Positions 31,305-37,943 of a stretch of DNA of 44,448 bases are shown here, piece by piece. The DNA is taken from assembly GCF_002920635.1 (NCBI RefSeq), contig NZ_PQSR01000067.1:1-44448 (forward strand), written 5' to 3'. The notes under the pieces are model-generated. The model was not told where the DNA came from. It was given only the letters and a program-made list of their open reading frames with translations, and did not search any database. How positions within the stretch are numbered: position 1 is the first letter of the stretch; the number at the start of each line of letters is the position of its first letter. The DNA is from Streptomyces sp. Ru72. GTDB lineage: Bacteria; Actinomycetota; Actinomycetes; Streptomycetales; Streptomycetaceae. A program made the translations under genes and the position numbers.

Positions 31305-32225
31305 ATGTCCGCCTCGTCGCACCGCGTCTCCCGTCTCGAACCGTATCTCACCCGGACGCAGCCCGCTCCCACTCTCCTGAAGATGCTGGTCGGCGTGCAG
31401 TTGGCGGGCATGCGCGAGGACGCCGGCCTCTCCCAGGAGCAGGCGGCGCGGGCGCTGGGGTTCAGTCCCGCGAAGCTGTCGCGCATCGAGGCGGGCAAGG
31501 GACGCAGGCCGCCCACGGAGGACGACGTCCATGCGCTGCTGCGGCTGTACAAGGCCGATGACCACGAGGCCTCAGTGCTGGTCCAGCTGCTGCGGCGGGC
31601 CGGTGAGCCGGGCTGGTGGCAGCGCTACGACAAGCGGCTGATGCCCGAGTGGTTCGACCGCCTGGTCGGACTGCAGGAGGCGGCGACCGCGATCCGTACC
31701 TTCGAGATCCAGTACGTGCCCGGGCTGTTGCAGACCCCGGCCTACACCCGGGCCGTGGTGGAGCGCGGTCTGCCGACGGCGTCGGCCGCCGAGGTGGAGC
31801 GCCGGGTGGAACTGCGGATGCGGCGGCGGGAACTGCTGTCGCGGCCGGACGCTCCTCGACTGTGGGCCGTCGTCGACGAGTCGGTGCTGATGCGGGTGCT
31901 GGGCGGCCGCGAGGTGATGCGCGAGCAGCTCGAGCACCTGGTCGAGATGGCACAGCGTCCGCATGTGACCGTACAGGTCGTGCCGTTGGACGTGACGAAC
32001 GCGTCGGCCCCGGCGATACCGGTCACCTATCTCCGCTTCGGTGGCGCGGACCTGCCGGACATCGTCTACCTGGAGCACATCAGGAGCGCGAACTTCCTGG
32101 AGGACCCGGACGAGACGGAGGAGTACCGGGTGGTACTGGACCGGCTCGCCGACGAGGCACTCGATCCGCGCGAGTCACTGGCCCTGTTGCGCAGGACGCT
32201 TCGGGAGCGTTACCCGGCCGGGTGA
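31305..32225 (+). CDS. XRE-family regulator with DUF5753 domain
   Basis: A 306-aa regulator. Residues ~22-80 form the helix-turn-helix (LAGMREDAGLSQEQAARALG, FSPAKLSRIEAGKG). Residues ~110-300 form the DUF5753 domain, with TFEIQYVPGLLQTPAYTRAV, WAVVDESVLMRVLGG and VTYLRFGGADLPDIVYLEH. It pairs with the upstream DUF397 protein in a WhiJ-type regulatory couple. The ATG follows gggag by 6 bases. It may bind the inverted repeat at 30923-30956 (inference). Confidence 0.92.
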   Translation: MSASSHRVSRLEPYLTRTQPAPTLLKMLVGVQLAGMREDAGLSQEQAARALGFSPAKLSRIEAGKGRRPPTEDDVHALLRLYKADDHEASVLVQLLRRAGEPGWWQRYDKRLMPEWFDRLVGLQEAATAIRTFEIQYVPGLLQTPAYTRAVVERGLPTASAAEVERRVELRMRRRELLSRPDAPRLWAVVDESVLMRVLGGREVMREQLEHLVEMAQRPHVTVQVVPLDVTNASAPAIPVTYLRFGGADLPDIVYLEHIRSANFLEDPDETEEYRVVLDRLADEALDPRESLALLRRTLRERYPAG

Positions 32226-32242
32226 CGTCGCTCGGCCAGCTG

Positions 32243-32276
32243 ACCGGGGGCGTGGGCGCCGGCGGACGCCCCCGGT
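32243..32276. terminator. Bidirectional terminator
   Basis: accgggggcgt (32243-32253) and acgcccccggt (32266-32276) form an 11-bp perfect stem with a 12-base loop between the convergent XRE and methyltransferase genes. Confidence 0.65.
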
Positions 32277-32289
32277 GTGGTGCGGCCCG

Positions 32290-33108
32290 TCAGCGGATGC
32301 GTCCCACTCCTCCGAACTCGATCCACTCCTGGGTGAGTTGACGGGGAGCTACCTCGGAGTCCGGCCGCCAGGTGGACACCTCCACCAGACCGGGCTCCAG
32401 GATGTCCATGCCGTCGAACCAGGCCTCCACGTCCTTCTCCTGCCGCACCCGCCCCCAGTGCCCCTGTGTGGCCTGGTCCATGAAGTTCGTGACGAAGTCC
32501 CTGACTTGGGCGTCCTCGCTGACGAGCTGGCACATCACCATGAAGCTGCCGGGCACGAGCCGCTCGGCCACCCGGCGGACCAGGGCGGGCGGTCCGTCGG
32601 TCTCGCTGTCCGGGATGCAGTGCATCACCGAATTGAAGAGCACGGCGACCGGCTGGGAGAAGTCGATCAGGCGTCGGGTCTCCGGGTGGGTGAAGATCGT
32701 CTCCGTGTCCCGCATGTCGGCCTGGATCACGGCGGTGCGCTCGTCCTGCTCCAGCAGAGCCCGGCCGTGCACCAGGACCATCGGGTCGCTGTCGACGTAC
32801 ACGACGTGGGACGACGGGTCGATGCGCTGGGCGACCTGGTGGACGTTGTCCTGGGTGGGCAGTCCGGATCCGTGGTCGAGGAACTGGCGGATGCCGTACT
32901 CCTGCGCCAGCGTCCGCACGACCCGCTGCAGGAACCGCCGGTTGTTGAGCGCGAGCGCCCGCGTGCTGGGCACGACCTTGTCGAGCTCTTCACACGCGGC
33001 CCGGTCGGCCGCGTAGTTGTCCTTGCCGCCCAGGTAGTAGTCGTACATACGGGCGGCCGTCGGCACCGTGGCGTCGATCGACGTGGACAACTGCCTGCCA
33101 GACTGCAT
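32290..33108 (-). CDS. SAM-dependent methyltransferase, PF04672 (DUF574) family
   Basis: A 272-aa protein. MYDYYLGGKDNYAADRAACE (21-40) is the signature opening of the actinobacterial S-adenosyl methyltransferase family. FLDHGSGLPTQDNVHQVAQ is the SAM-binding loop, and VYVDSDPMVLVHGRALL the acidic strand. The family is abundant in Streptomyces and often sits beside XRE/DUF397 genes; substrates are unknown. ATG 33108 has ggggg-aa upstream. The frame is open far upstream, but that part is decayed DNA (see the GDSL relic). Confidence 0.88.
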   Translation of the reverse strand: MQSGRQLSTSIDATVPTAARMYDYYLGGKDNYAADRAACEELDKVVPSTRALALNNRRFLQRVVRTLAQEYGIRQFLDHGSGLPTQDNVHQVAQRIDPSSHVVYVDSDPMVLVHGRALLEQDERTAVIQADMRDTETIFTHPETRRLIDFSQPVAVLFNSVMHCIPDSETDGPPALVRRVAERLVPGSFMVMCQLVSEDAQVRDFVTNFMDQATQGHWGRVRQEKDVEAWFDGMDILEPGLVEVSTWRPDSEVAPRQLTQEWIEFGGVGRIR

Positions 33109-33256
33109 CGTTCCCCCAGATCCGGGCCGCGCCGTCGAACCGGCTCGGCGGGCACACCATCCTAGGGAACCGGTGTTCGCCGGTGCCAGTCCCCGAACGA
33201 AGGACGCGGCGCCAACTTCACTGCCACTCCCGCGTGTTACGGGAGAGGGCCGGAGT

Positions 33257-33553
33257 GACTGCCGTGGCCAGTGCGCAAAATCCCCCGGTTTGAGATGCAG
33301 TCGGTCGCCGGCCTGGGGACCCGGCCGGAGCCGCCGGGGGCCGCCGGGGTCGCGCACGACACGGTCGAAGTCGACGACCGCGTCGACCTCTCCGCGGGCC
33401 CGGATCCGGGTGTTGACCGCCTGCCGGTCGCCTCCCGCGGCCTTCGGTGTCGTCGCACGGGGTGTTGCCGCCGAACGGCAGCAGTGCGGCCCCGTGCACT
33501 CGGATGCCCTGGCCGTGCACCCGGACCACGATCTGCTGCTCACTCGGCGATCA
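33257..33553 (-). pseudogene. Relic of an SGNH/GDSL-type esterase
   Basis: On the minus strand one frame reads SEQQIVVRVHGQGIRVHGAALLPFGGN (given here as 33553 to about 33445: key blocks RVHGQGIRVHGA and LLPFGGNTP). A second frame then reads RQAVNTRIRARGEVDAVVDF, DRVVRDPGG, LRPGPQAGDRLHLKPGDFA. Together these match the C-terminal third of GDSL/SGNH hydrolases, including the DxxH catalytic block (GDRLHL). The frames join near 33440, where a base change shifts the reading. A stop lies just upstream, and the N-terminal block with the catalytic Ser is absent. It is a truncated, frameshifted remnant. Confidence 0.6.
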
Positions 33554-33560
33554 GGTCGCC

Positions 33561-33829
33561 GGCGACGGCCTGTCGGGCGACCACGGCAAGTGTGGGGAGT
33601 CCGAGAGACATCCCCTCCGTACCTACCGCTGATCCCAGCGTGAAGGGTCACCGGTGCATGGACGATCCGCACGCGTGAGCGTAGTCCTCGCGGTCGCTCG
33701 ACCGCCGGCTCGGCCTCGGCACCGACGGCTGCGGGCCCCGCCGCACGCCCGATCGGACCGTCCCGTAGGATCGGCCCGGGCGGGCCCCGGGACGGGCGTC
33801 GGCATCGGCGAGGACGAGGAGATCCAGTG
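33561..33829. other. Region between GDSL relic and peroxiredoxin gene
   Basis: About 270 bases with no recognisable gene on either strand. It may contain further decayed esterase DNA and must hold the peroxiredoxin promoter, which I cannot place. Confidence 0.5.
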
Positions 33830-34297
33830 ATGGCGGATCGTGTCGACGTGGGCGCCAAGGTCGAGGACTTCACCCTGCCCGACGAGACGGGTACGGAGCG
33901 ACGCCTCACCGAACTGCTCGCCGACGGGCCGGTCGTGCTGTTCTTCTACCCCGCCGCCCTCTCCCCGGGCTGCACCGCCGAGGCGTGCCATTTCCGGGAT
34001 CTGGCCGCCGAGTTCGCGGCCGTCGGTGGACGGCCGGTCGGTATCAGCGGGGATGCGGTCGACCGGCAGCAGGAGTTCGCCGGACGCCACACGCTCGGCT
34101 TCCCGTTGCTGTCGGACACGGACGGCGCCGTCCGGGAGCGGTTCGGAGTCAGACGGGGCATCTCCCTGGCTCCCACCAAGCGGGTCACCTTCGTCATCGA
34201 CCAGGACCGCACCATCCTGGAGGTGGTGCGCAGCGAACTGCGCATGAGCGCACACGCCGACCGTGCGCTGGCGGCGCTGCGCGCCCGCAGCAGCTGA
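33830..34297 (+). CDS. Peroxiredoxin (BCP/PrxQ or AhpE-like)
   Basis: A 155-aa thioredoxin-fold peroxidase. VEDFTLPDETGTERRLTELL opens the fold, and FFYPAALSPGCTAEACHFRD (about 39-58) holds the peroxidatic Cys48 and a second Cys53 five residues later, the spacing of atypical 2-Cys PrxQ/BCP enzymes. GISGDAVDRQQEFA and FPLLSDTDGAVRERFGV are the later conserved blocks. It reduces hydrogen peroxide or organic peroxides using thioredoxin. ATG 33830 and GTG 33827 are both usable after gaggag. Confidence 0.9.
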   Translation: MADRVDVGAKVEDFTLPDETGTERRLTELLADGPVVLFFYPAALSPGCTAEACHFRDLAAEFAAVGGRPVGISGDAVDRQQEFAGRHTLGFPLLSDTDGAVRERFGVRRGISLAPTKRVTFVIDQDRTILEVVRSELRMSAHADRALAALRARSS

Positions 34298-34330
34298 CGA
34301 CCGGAGGGAAGCCGGGCCACACGCACAGCA

Positions 34331-34361
34331 GCCCGCCGCCCCGTGGTTCGGGGCGGCGGGC
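34331..34361. terminator. Bidirectional terminator
   Basis: gcccgccgcccc (34331-34342) pairs with ggggcggcgggc (34350-34361) in a 12-bp stem with a 7-base loop. It lies between the peroxiredoxin stop and the end of the leftward peptide operon, so it can end both transcripts. Confidence 0.7.
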
Positions 34362-34375
34362 CCGGGCCGGCCCGG

Positions 34376-35050
34376 TCAGTGGGCGGGCCAGCCGTCCAGG
34401 TGGCGGTGGAGGGTGACGGTGGGCCGCTCATCACCCTTGGGAGCGTTGACGACCGCCTCGCGCAGCACGGTGTTCACCTCGGCGGCCAGGGCGTCGGCGC
34501 GCTTCTTGAGGTCGGTTGCGGGCAGGTTCGAGCGGGTCAGTGCGTCCAGCCGCCGGTGGATGTCGGTGAGCCGCCGCTGAGTTGCCTGGTCCAGCGTGAA
34601 GGGGCGGGGGGTGGAGACGACGAACTGGTAGGCCCCGGCGAGGGTCTGGCAGCCGTCGCAGTGCTCGTTGACCGCGTCACCCCGGTTGACCGCGGTGAGA
34701 TGCGTGTGCTCCCCGGCCATCGTGACGATCTGGAAGGACAGCGCGACCGAACGGCAGTGGTCGTCGACCGAGCAGCCCACCCCGACGGCGTTCGCCTGGT
34801 TGCGTACGCTCGCGGCGTCGACCGTGCCGAGCTGGCGCACGGTGAAGGAGTCCCTGGCCTGTGTGTGGTGCCGGAAGTCGGCCCGGCTGAACGTCTGGTC
34901 GGTGGCGACCGCGGTGTGGTGCGGCATCCCGGTCGCCGCCTGCGCCGGGACGGCCGTCGCGAGTCCGGCCGCCCCGGCGGCGAACAGTCCGACGCGGACG
35001 GCGCGCCTGCTGAGGGCGGACTGCGGACGGGGTTTGCGATGCTGGTTCAT
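34376..35050 (-). CDS. Secreted four-cysteine protein, last gene of the peptide operon
   Basis: A 224-aa exported protein. The signal peptide spans residues 1-38: a basic N region with Arg-Arg (SRRAVRVG), a hydrophobic core (LFAAGAAGLATAV) and an AQA cleavage site; the Arg pair could suit Tat. The mature part has two cysteine pairs, GCSVDDHC and EHCDGC, then a helical C-terminal half (ATQRRLTDIHRRLDALTRSN, DLKKRADALAAEVNTVL). I recognise no family. It is 53 bases after the M50 gene, with ggga upstream of the ATG. A role as an extracellular partner or chaperone of the peptides is inference. Confidence 0.8.
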   Translation of the reverse strand: MNQHRKPRPQSALSRRAVRVGLFAAGAAGLATAVPAQAATGMPHHTAVATDQTFSRADFRHHTQARDSFTVRQLGTVDAASVRNQANAVGVGCSVDDHCRSVALSFQIVTMAGEHTHLTAVNRGDAVNEHCDGCQTLAGAYQFVVSTPRPFTLDQATQRRLTDIHRRLDALTRSNLPATDLKKRADALAAEVNTVLREAVVNAPKGDERPTVTLHRHLDGWPAH

Positions 35051-35102
35051 ATGGTCTCCCGCTGGAGTGGTGTCGTTGGACCCCGGGCCCTGGCCGGGGC
35101 GA

Positions 35103-36992
35103 TCAGGAGGCGGTGGGCGACGGCGATCCGGCCGGCGGCGCGCTCGAACTGACCGGCGCGGACGGGCTGTCGGCCGGGGACGACGGCGCCGACGGCGAGC
35201 CGGAGGCGGGCCCCGCCGAGGCGGAGGTGGGCGGCTGCCCGCTCGGGACGGAACTGCCGGAGGGCCGGCCGGCCGTGCCCTGCGGTGACGCCTTGGAGTC
35301 GCTCGGGTGCGGGCTCGCCGAAGTCGACGGGCCGGTCGTGGCCGACGGATCGGCCGAGACGTTCGGGAACGCCGTGCCGGACGGCACGGTGGTGGCCGTG
35401 GCCGACGGTGCGGTCGTGTGCCGGTCCGGGACCGTGGCATGCCGGGCGGGCGGGGGCGAGGTGGACACGCCGGGCTGCAGGATCGGGGCGATCGGCGGTT
35501 GCTTCGGCAGCGGACGCGGAGTCAGACCCGAGACCCAGGCGTAGCTCAGGCCGCCGAGGCCGGCCAGTACCAGGGCGCACAGCGCCAGGCGCAGCCGTGG
35601 CCGGCCGGCCGTCGCCTTCGCGCCTCCTCGCCACAGGCGCCCGCCGAGCTTGACCGACAGGTAGACCACGCCGGCCATCGGGCACAGCAGCATCACGCAG
35701 CCGACCACGCCCATCAGGCCCGCCGCGATCTGGCCGTGCGCGAACGCGCCGCCGGTGCCGAGGAGTTGCACGGTCAGCGAGCGGATCATCGTGGTGGTGA
35801 TACGGGGCAGGTTCCACAGGGCGTAGCCGAGCTCGCCGATGATCAGCGGCACCATCGTCAGCACCCAGGCGGCGACGACGGCCCGCGCGGACTTCTTGAG
35901 CGCGGCGACCTCGGCACGGGCCCTGCGCCCCGCGGTCCCCGGGACCAGACTCAGCAGGATCGGCTTGATCTTGCCGTAGAGGTCGGGCACTCCTGCGAGG
36001 TCGCCGAGGATGTAGTAGCCGTCGAGGCGGACGGCCGGCATGAGCTGTTCGAGGATCTCGAAGTGGCCGAGGTAGACGGCGGCCAGGAAGAAGGCCTGGC
36101 CGCTCAGGGCGTAGGCGCCGGCCATGGCGAGCATGAAGACGACGTTGAAGTAGACGCCGCCGAGGTCGGTGCGGAGCCGGCCGCCCCTGCCGATGCGATA
36201 GACGTCGGTGACGTCCGTGTACATCGAGGGCCAGATCAGGAACAGCCCGCAGCCGATGCAGCCGGGCCGGGCACCGCCGTAGCGGCAGGCGGACGCGTGG
36301 CCGAACTCGTGGAACACCAGGGACGCCACGGTCAGCACGAACACGACGAGCAGCAGGACCGGTTGGTCCAGCACCTGCAGCACGGGGGTGATCGCGCCGA
36401 AGAACACGAACAGCCACACGTCCAGGACGGCGATGCCCGCGAGCACGGCCGCCACGACCAGGGGGCGGTGCAGCCAGGCGAGCGCGCGGGCGATCTTGGC
36501 CACGCGCCGCTCGTTGAACAGGACGCGGTGTCCCTTGAGCGCGAGGAGCAGGTCCGATCTCGGCGCGGAGACCTGGTCGTCCTCCTGGCCCTCGGGGACC
36601 GTCACGCCGAGCGGCTCCAGCTTGTTCTCGATGAGATAGCGGATGTTGTCCGCGCTGACCTCGCGTCCGAACCGGGCGCTGACCCGGTGGGCGATCGTCT
36701 CGAGGTCGCGGCTGCCGTCGATCGACGACGCGACCAGATGCAGCAGCCGTGTCAGCTGCACGACCTGCCCGTCCCCCCGACGGGCGATGTACCTGGGCTC
36801 GGTGAACCCCGATCCCTGGTACTCGCCGTGCAGTCGGAGCCCGGCGCTCAGCCGCGGTACGAGCGGCTTCTCCGGGCCGACGACGGGGAGGTCGCCGGTG
36901 GCGACCTGCTCGTACGTCACCGGGATCCCCCCGGGCCCCGGCACCGGTCCGGTGTCGTACAGTGCCGCGGCGTTGTCCCCCAGCAGCGTCAT
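35103..36992 (-). CDS. PqqD-like/M50 membrane metalloprotease with Pro/Ser/Thr-rich tail
   Basis: A 629-aa membrane protein. Residues ~65-130 (VVQLTRLLHLVASSIDGSRD, TIAHRVSARFGREVSADNI) look like a PqqD/RRE winged-helix domain that binds leader peptides. Membrane segments follow at ~175-225, 280-310, 370-395, 410-445 and 470-487. The zinc site is HEFGH (His228, Glu229, His232) with the third ligand in LDGYY (Asp324), as in site-2/M50 proteases; Cys236, Cys245 and Cys248 lie beside it. Residues ~490-629 are a Pro/Ser/Thr/Ala-rich extracellular tail. ATG 36992 follows an aggaaagg; GTG 36998 is too close. It likely processes or exports the two small peptides encoded just upstream. Confidence 0.87.
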   Translation of the reverse strand: MTLLGDNAAALYDTGPVPGPGGIPVTYEQVATGDLPVVGPEKPLVPRLSAGLRLHGEYQGSGFTEPRYIARRGDGQVVQLTRLLHLVASSIDGSRDLETIAHRVSARFGREVSADNIRYLIENKLEPLGVTVPEGQEDDQVSAPRSDLLLALKGHRVLFNERRVAKIARALAWLHRPLVVAAVLAGIAVLDVWLFVFFGAITPVLQVLDQPVLLLVVFVLTVASLVFHEFGHASACRYGGARPGCIGCGLFLIWPSMYTDVTDVYRIGRGGRLRTDLGGVYFNVVFMLAMAGAYALSGQAFFLAAVYLGHFEILEQLMPAVRLDGYYILGDLAGVPDLYGKIKPILLSLVPGTAGRRARAEVAALKKSARAVVAAWVLTMVPLIIGELGYALWNLPRITTTMIRSLTVQLLGTGGAFAHGQIAAGLMGVVGCVMLLCPMAGVVYLSVKLGGRLWRGGAKATAGRPRLRLALCALVLAGLGGLSYAWVSGLTPRPLPKQPPIAPILQPGVSTSPPPARHATVPDRHTTAPSATATTVPSGTAFPNVSADPSATTGPSTSASPHPSDSKASPQGTAGRPSGSSVPSGQPPTSASAGPASGSPSAPSSPADSPSAPVSSSAPPAGSPSPTAS

Positions 36993-37014
36993 GTGCACCT
37001 TTCCTCCCCCCGGT

Positions 37015-37045
37015 GCGGACCGCGCCTGCCCCTGGCGCGGTCCGC
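37015..37045 (-). terminator. Attenuator-like hairpin between second peptide gene and M50 gene
   Basis: gcggaccgcgcc (37015-37026) and ggcgcggtccgc (37034-37045) form a perfect 12-bp stem with a 7-base loop. It lies in the 78-base gap after the peptide stop (37071) and before the M50 start, so it could reduce read-through into the protease gene or protect the peptide mRNA 3' end. Confidence 0.6.
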
Positions 37046-37070
37046 TGAACGTGCCCTCGTGGTGCGGGGG

Positions 37071-37289
37071 TTACTGGTGGATGGTGATGGACTGCGTGGC
37101 CTGGGACTCGGCGACCGACCACGAGGAGTGGTCGTTGAGCGCGGCCGACTGGTTGCTCGCGGAGACGTTGGCGACGTGCTTGGTGACGTTCACCGTCTTG
37201 CCGAAGCTGAACTTCAGCCGGCCCAGGGCCTCGCGGCCCGGCAGCAGCTCGGCGGTCTCGGCGTCCAGCTCGTGAGCGTTCATGCTCAT
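37071..37289 (-). CDS. Precursor-like small peptide 2 (72 aa)
   Basis: ATG 37289 lies 6 bases after aaagga. The N-terminal third is acidic and helical (ELDAETAELLPGREALGRL), like a RiPP leader. The remaining ~48 residues are rich in Ser, Asn, Thr, Val and Ala in alternating order (KTVNVTKHVANVSASNQSAA, WSVAESQATQSITIHQ), with no Cys. Over the 66 residues from ELDAE it matches peptide 1 at 59 positions. There is no signal peptide. A second ATG at 37283 is possible. It lies directly upstream of the PqqD-like/M50 gene. The mature product is unknown; a modified RiPP or a self-assembling secreted peptide are both open. Confidence 0.8.
   Translation of the reverse strand: MSMNAHELDAETAELLPGREALGRLKFSFGKTVNVTKHVANVSASNQSAALNDHSSWSVAESQATQSITIHQ
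37158..37255. repeat. 98-bp exact repeat, copy in peptide gene 2
   Basis: This stretch is identical to 37584-37681 in the same orientation. It covers the end of the leader and the first part of the presumed core. Identity including synonymous positions points to recent duplication or gene conversion. Confidence 0.9.
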
Positions 37290-37402
37290 GGCGTGTCCTT
37301 TCTCGAAGTCGTTCGTTGTACGGCGTGGTGGGGCTGGACGGACGCGGATCGCCGCCCGGCCGATGTGGGGTGACAAATCGTCAGGTGTTGCCGCCCGGTG
37401 GT

Positions 37403-37453
37403 GGTACCGCCGCGGCGAGCGGAGGTGTGGTGAGGTGTCGCCGCGGCGGTACC
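37403..37453 (-). terminator. Large hairpin between the two peptide genes
   Basis: ggtaccgccgcggcga (37403-37418) and tcgccgcggcggtacc (37438-37453) form a perfect 16-bp stem with a 19-base loop, lying between peptide gene 1 (stop 37497) and peptide gene 2 (start 37289). With the adjacent hairpin it makes a double stem-loop, suited to partial termination or mRNA stabilisation. Confidence 0.6.
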
Positions 37454-37454
37454 G

Positions 37455-37493
37455 GGTGCCGCACGGTGCCGGGGCGCCGGGCCGTGCGGCACC
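37455..37493 (-). terminator. Hairpin immediately after peptide gene 1
   Basis: ggtgccgcacgg (37455-37466) and ccgtgcggcacc (37482-37493) form a perfect 12-bp stem with a 15-base loop. It starts 4 bases after the stop codon of peptide gene 1. Confidence 0.6.
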
Positions 37494-37496
37494 GGA

Positions 37497-37712
37497 TCAC
37501 TGGGTGATGGTGATGGACTGGGCGGCGCCGGAGTCCGCCACCGACCACGACGAGTGGTCGTTGAGCGCGGCCGACTCGTTGTGCGCGGAGACGTTGGCGA
37601 CGTGCTTGGTGACGTTCACCGTCTTGCCGAAGCTGAACTTCAGCCGGCCCAGGGCCTCGCGGCCCGGCAGCAGCTCGGCGGACTCGGCGTCCAGCTCACG
37701 CGGATCCATCAT
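37497..37712 (-). CDS. Precursor-like small peptide 1 (71 aa)
   Basis: ATG 37712 (or ATG 37709) after gaggggga gives a 71-aa peptide, first in the leftward operon. The leader-like part is ELDAESAELLPGREALGRL. The core has KTVNVTKHVANVSAHNESAA, then NDHSSWSVADS and ends AAQSITITQ. It lacks Cys and a signal peptide. It differs from peptide 2 at only seven of 66 aligned residues, all but one in the core and most of them polar swaps. Two hairpins follow its stop. The predicted promoter at 37815-37844 gives a leader of about 95 bases. Confidence 0.82.
   Translation of the reverse strand: MMDPRELDAESAELLPGREALGRLKFSFGKTVNVTKHVANVSAHNESAALNDHSSWSVADSGAAQSITITQ
37584..37681. repeat. 98-bp exact repeat, copy in peptide gene 1
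   Basis: Identical to 37158-37255, 426 bases away, same orientation (see that entry). Confidence 0.9.
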
Positions 37713-37748
37713 GGTCGATTCCCCCTCGGGGTTCGGAATGCGGTGCCG

Positions 37749-37794
37749 TTGGACACGGTCAGGTCCCCCCGGATCGCGTCCAACTCCGTCGGAC
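37749..37794. promoter_or_regulatory. Additional operator half-sites in the peptide leader
   Basis: TTGGACA at 37749-37755, and gtccaac followed by gtcggac at 37778-37794, repeat the half-sites of the palindrome at 37799-37817. All lie in the leader of the peptide operon, so several repressor molecules could bind. Confidence 0.45.
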
Positions 37795-37798
37795 GGGC

Positions 37799-37817
37799 TG
37801 TCCAACGAGATTGGACA
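37799..37817. promoter_or_regulatory. Operator palindrome TGTCCAA-N5-TTGGACA
   Basis: TGTCCAA (37799-37805) and TTGGACA (37811-37817) are exact inverted 7-mers with a 5-base spacer. The palindrome covers the -10 end and start point of the predicted leftward promoter, a repressor position. The divergent XRE regulator is the natural candidate. Confidence 0.6.
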
Positions 37818-37844
37818 CTAGGGGCCGAGGCGGGTGTGACGCAA
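37815..37844 (-). promoter_or_regulatory. Promoter of the peptide operon
   Basis: On the minus strand TTGCGT (37844-37839), 18 bases, then TAGTGT (37820-37815) resembles a vegetative Streptomyces promoter. Transcription would start near 37808, inside the operator. Confidence 0.5.
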
Positions 37845-37887
37845 GCGGTACCGGAGAACACCTTCCGTCACGCACCCAAGTCGCCCC

Positions 37888-37893
37888 TAGAAT
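37888..37893 (+). promoter_or_regulatory. Possible -10 of the divergent XRE gene
   Basis: TAGAAT is a good Streptomyces -10 hexamer. It lies 50 bases upstream of the GTG at 37944. The -35 (ccgtca, 37865-37870, 17 bases away) is weak. Confidence 0.35.
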
Positions 37894-37943
37894 GATCCGA
37901 CGCGGAAGAGTTCCGCCCGGCGGCGAGCAGGAAGTGACCATCG

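Noticed and set aside
35307..37373. Plus-strand open frame of 688 codons opposite the M50 gene and peptide gene 2
   Set aside because: Antisense shadow rich in Gly/Gln/His/Asp without motifs; the minus strand has HExxH, LDG and membrane segments.
37071..37712. Lanthipeptide or thiopeptide precursors
   Set aside because: The peptides have no cysteine and no lanthionine synthetase, cyclodehydratase or dehydrogenase gene is nearby.
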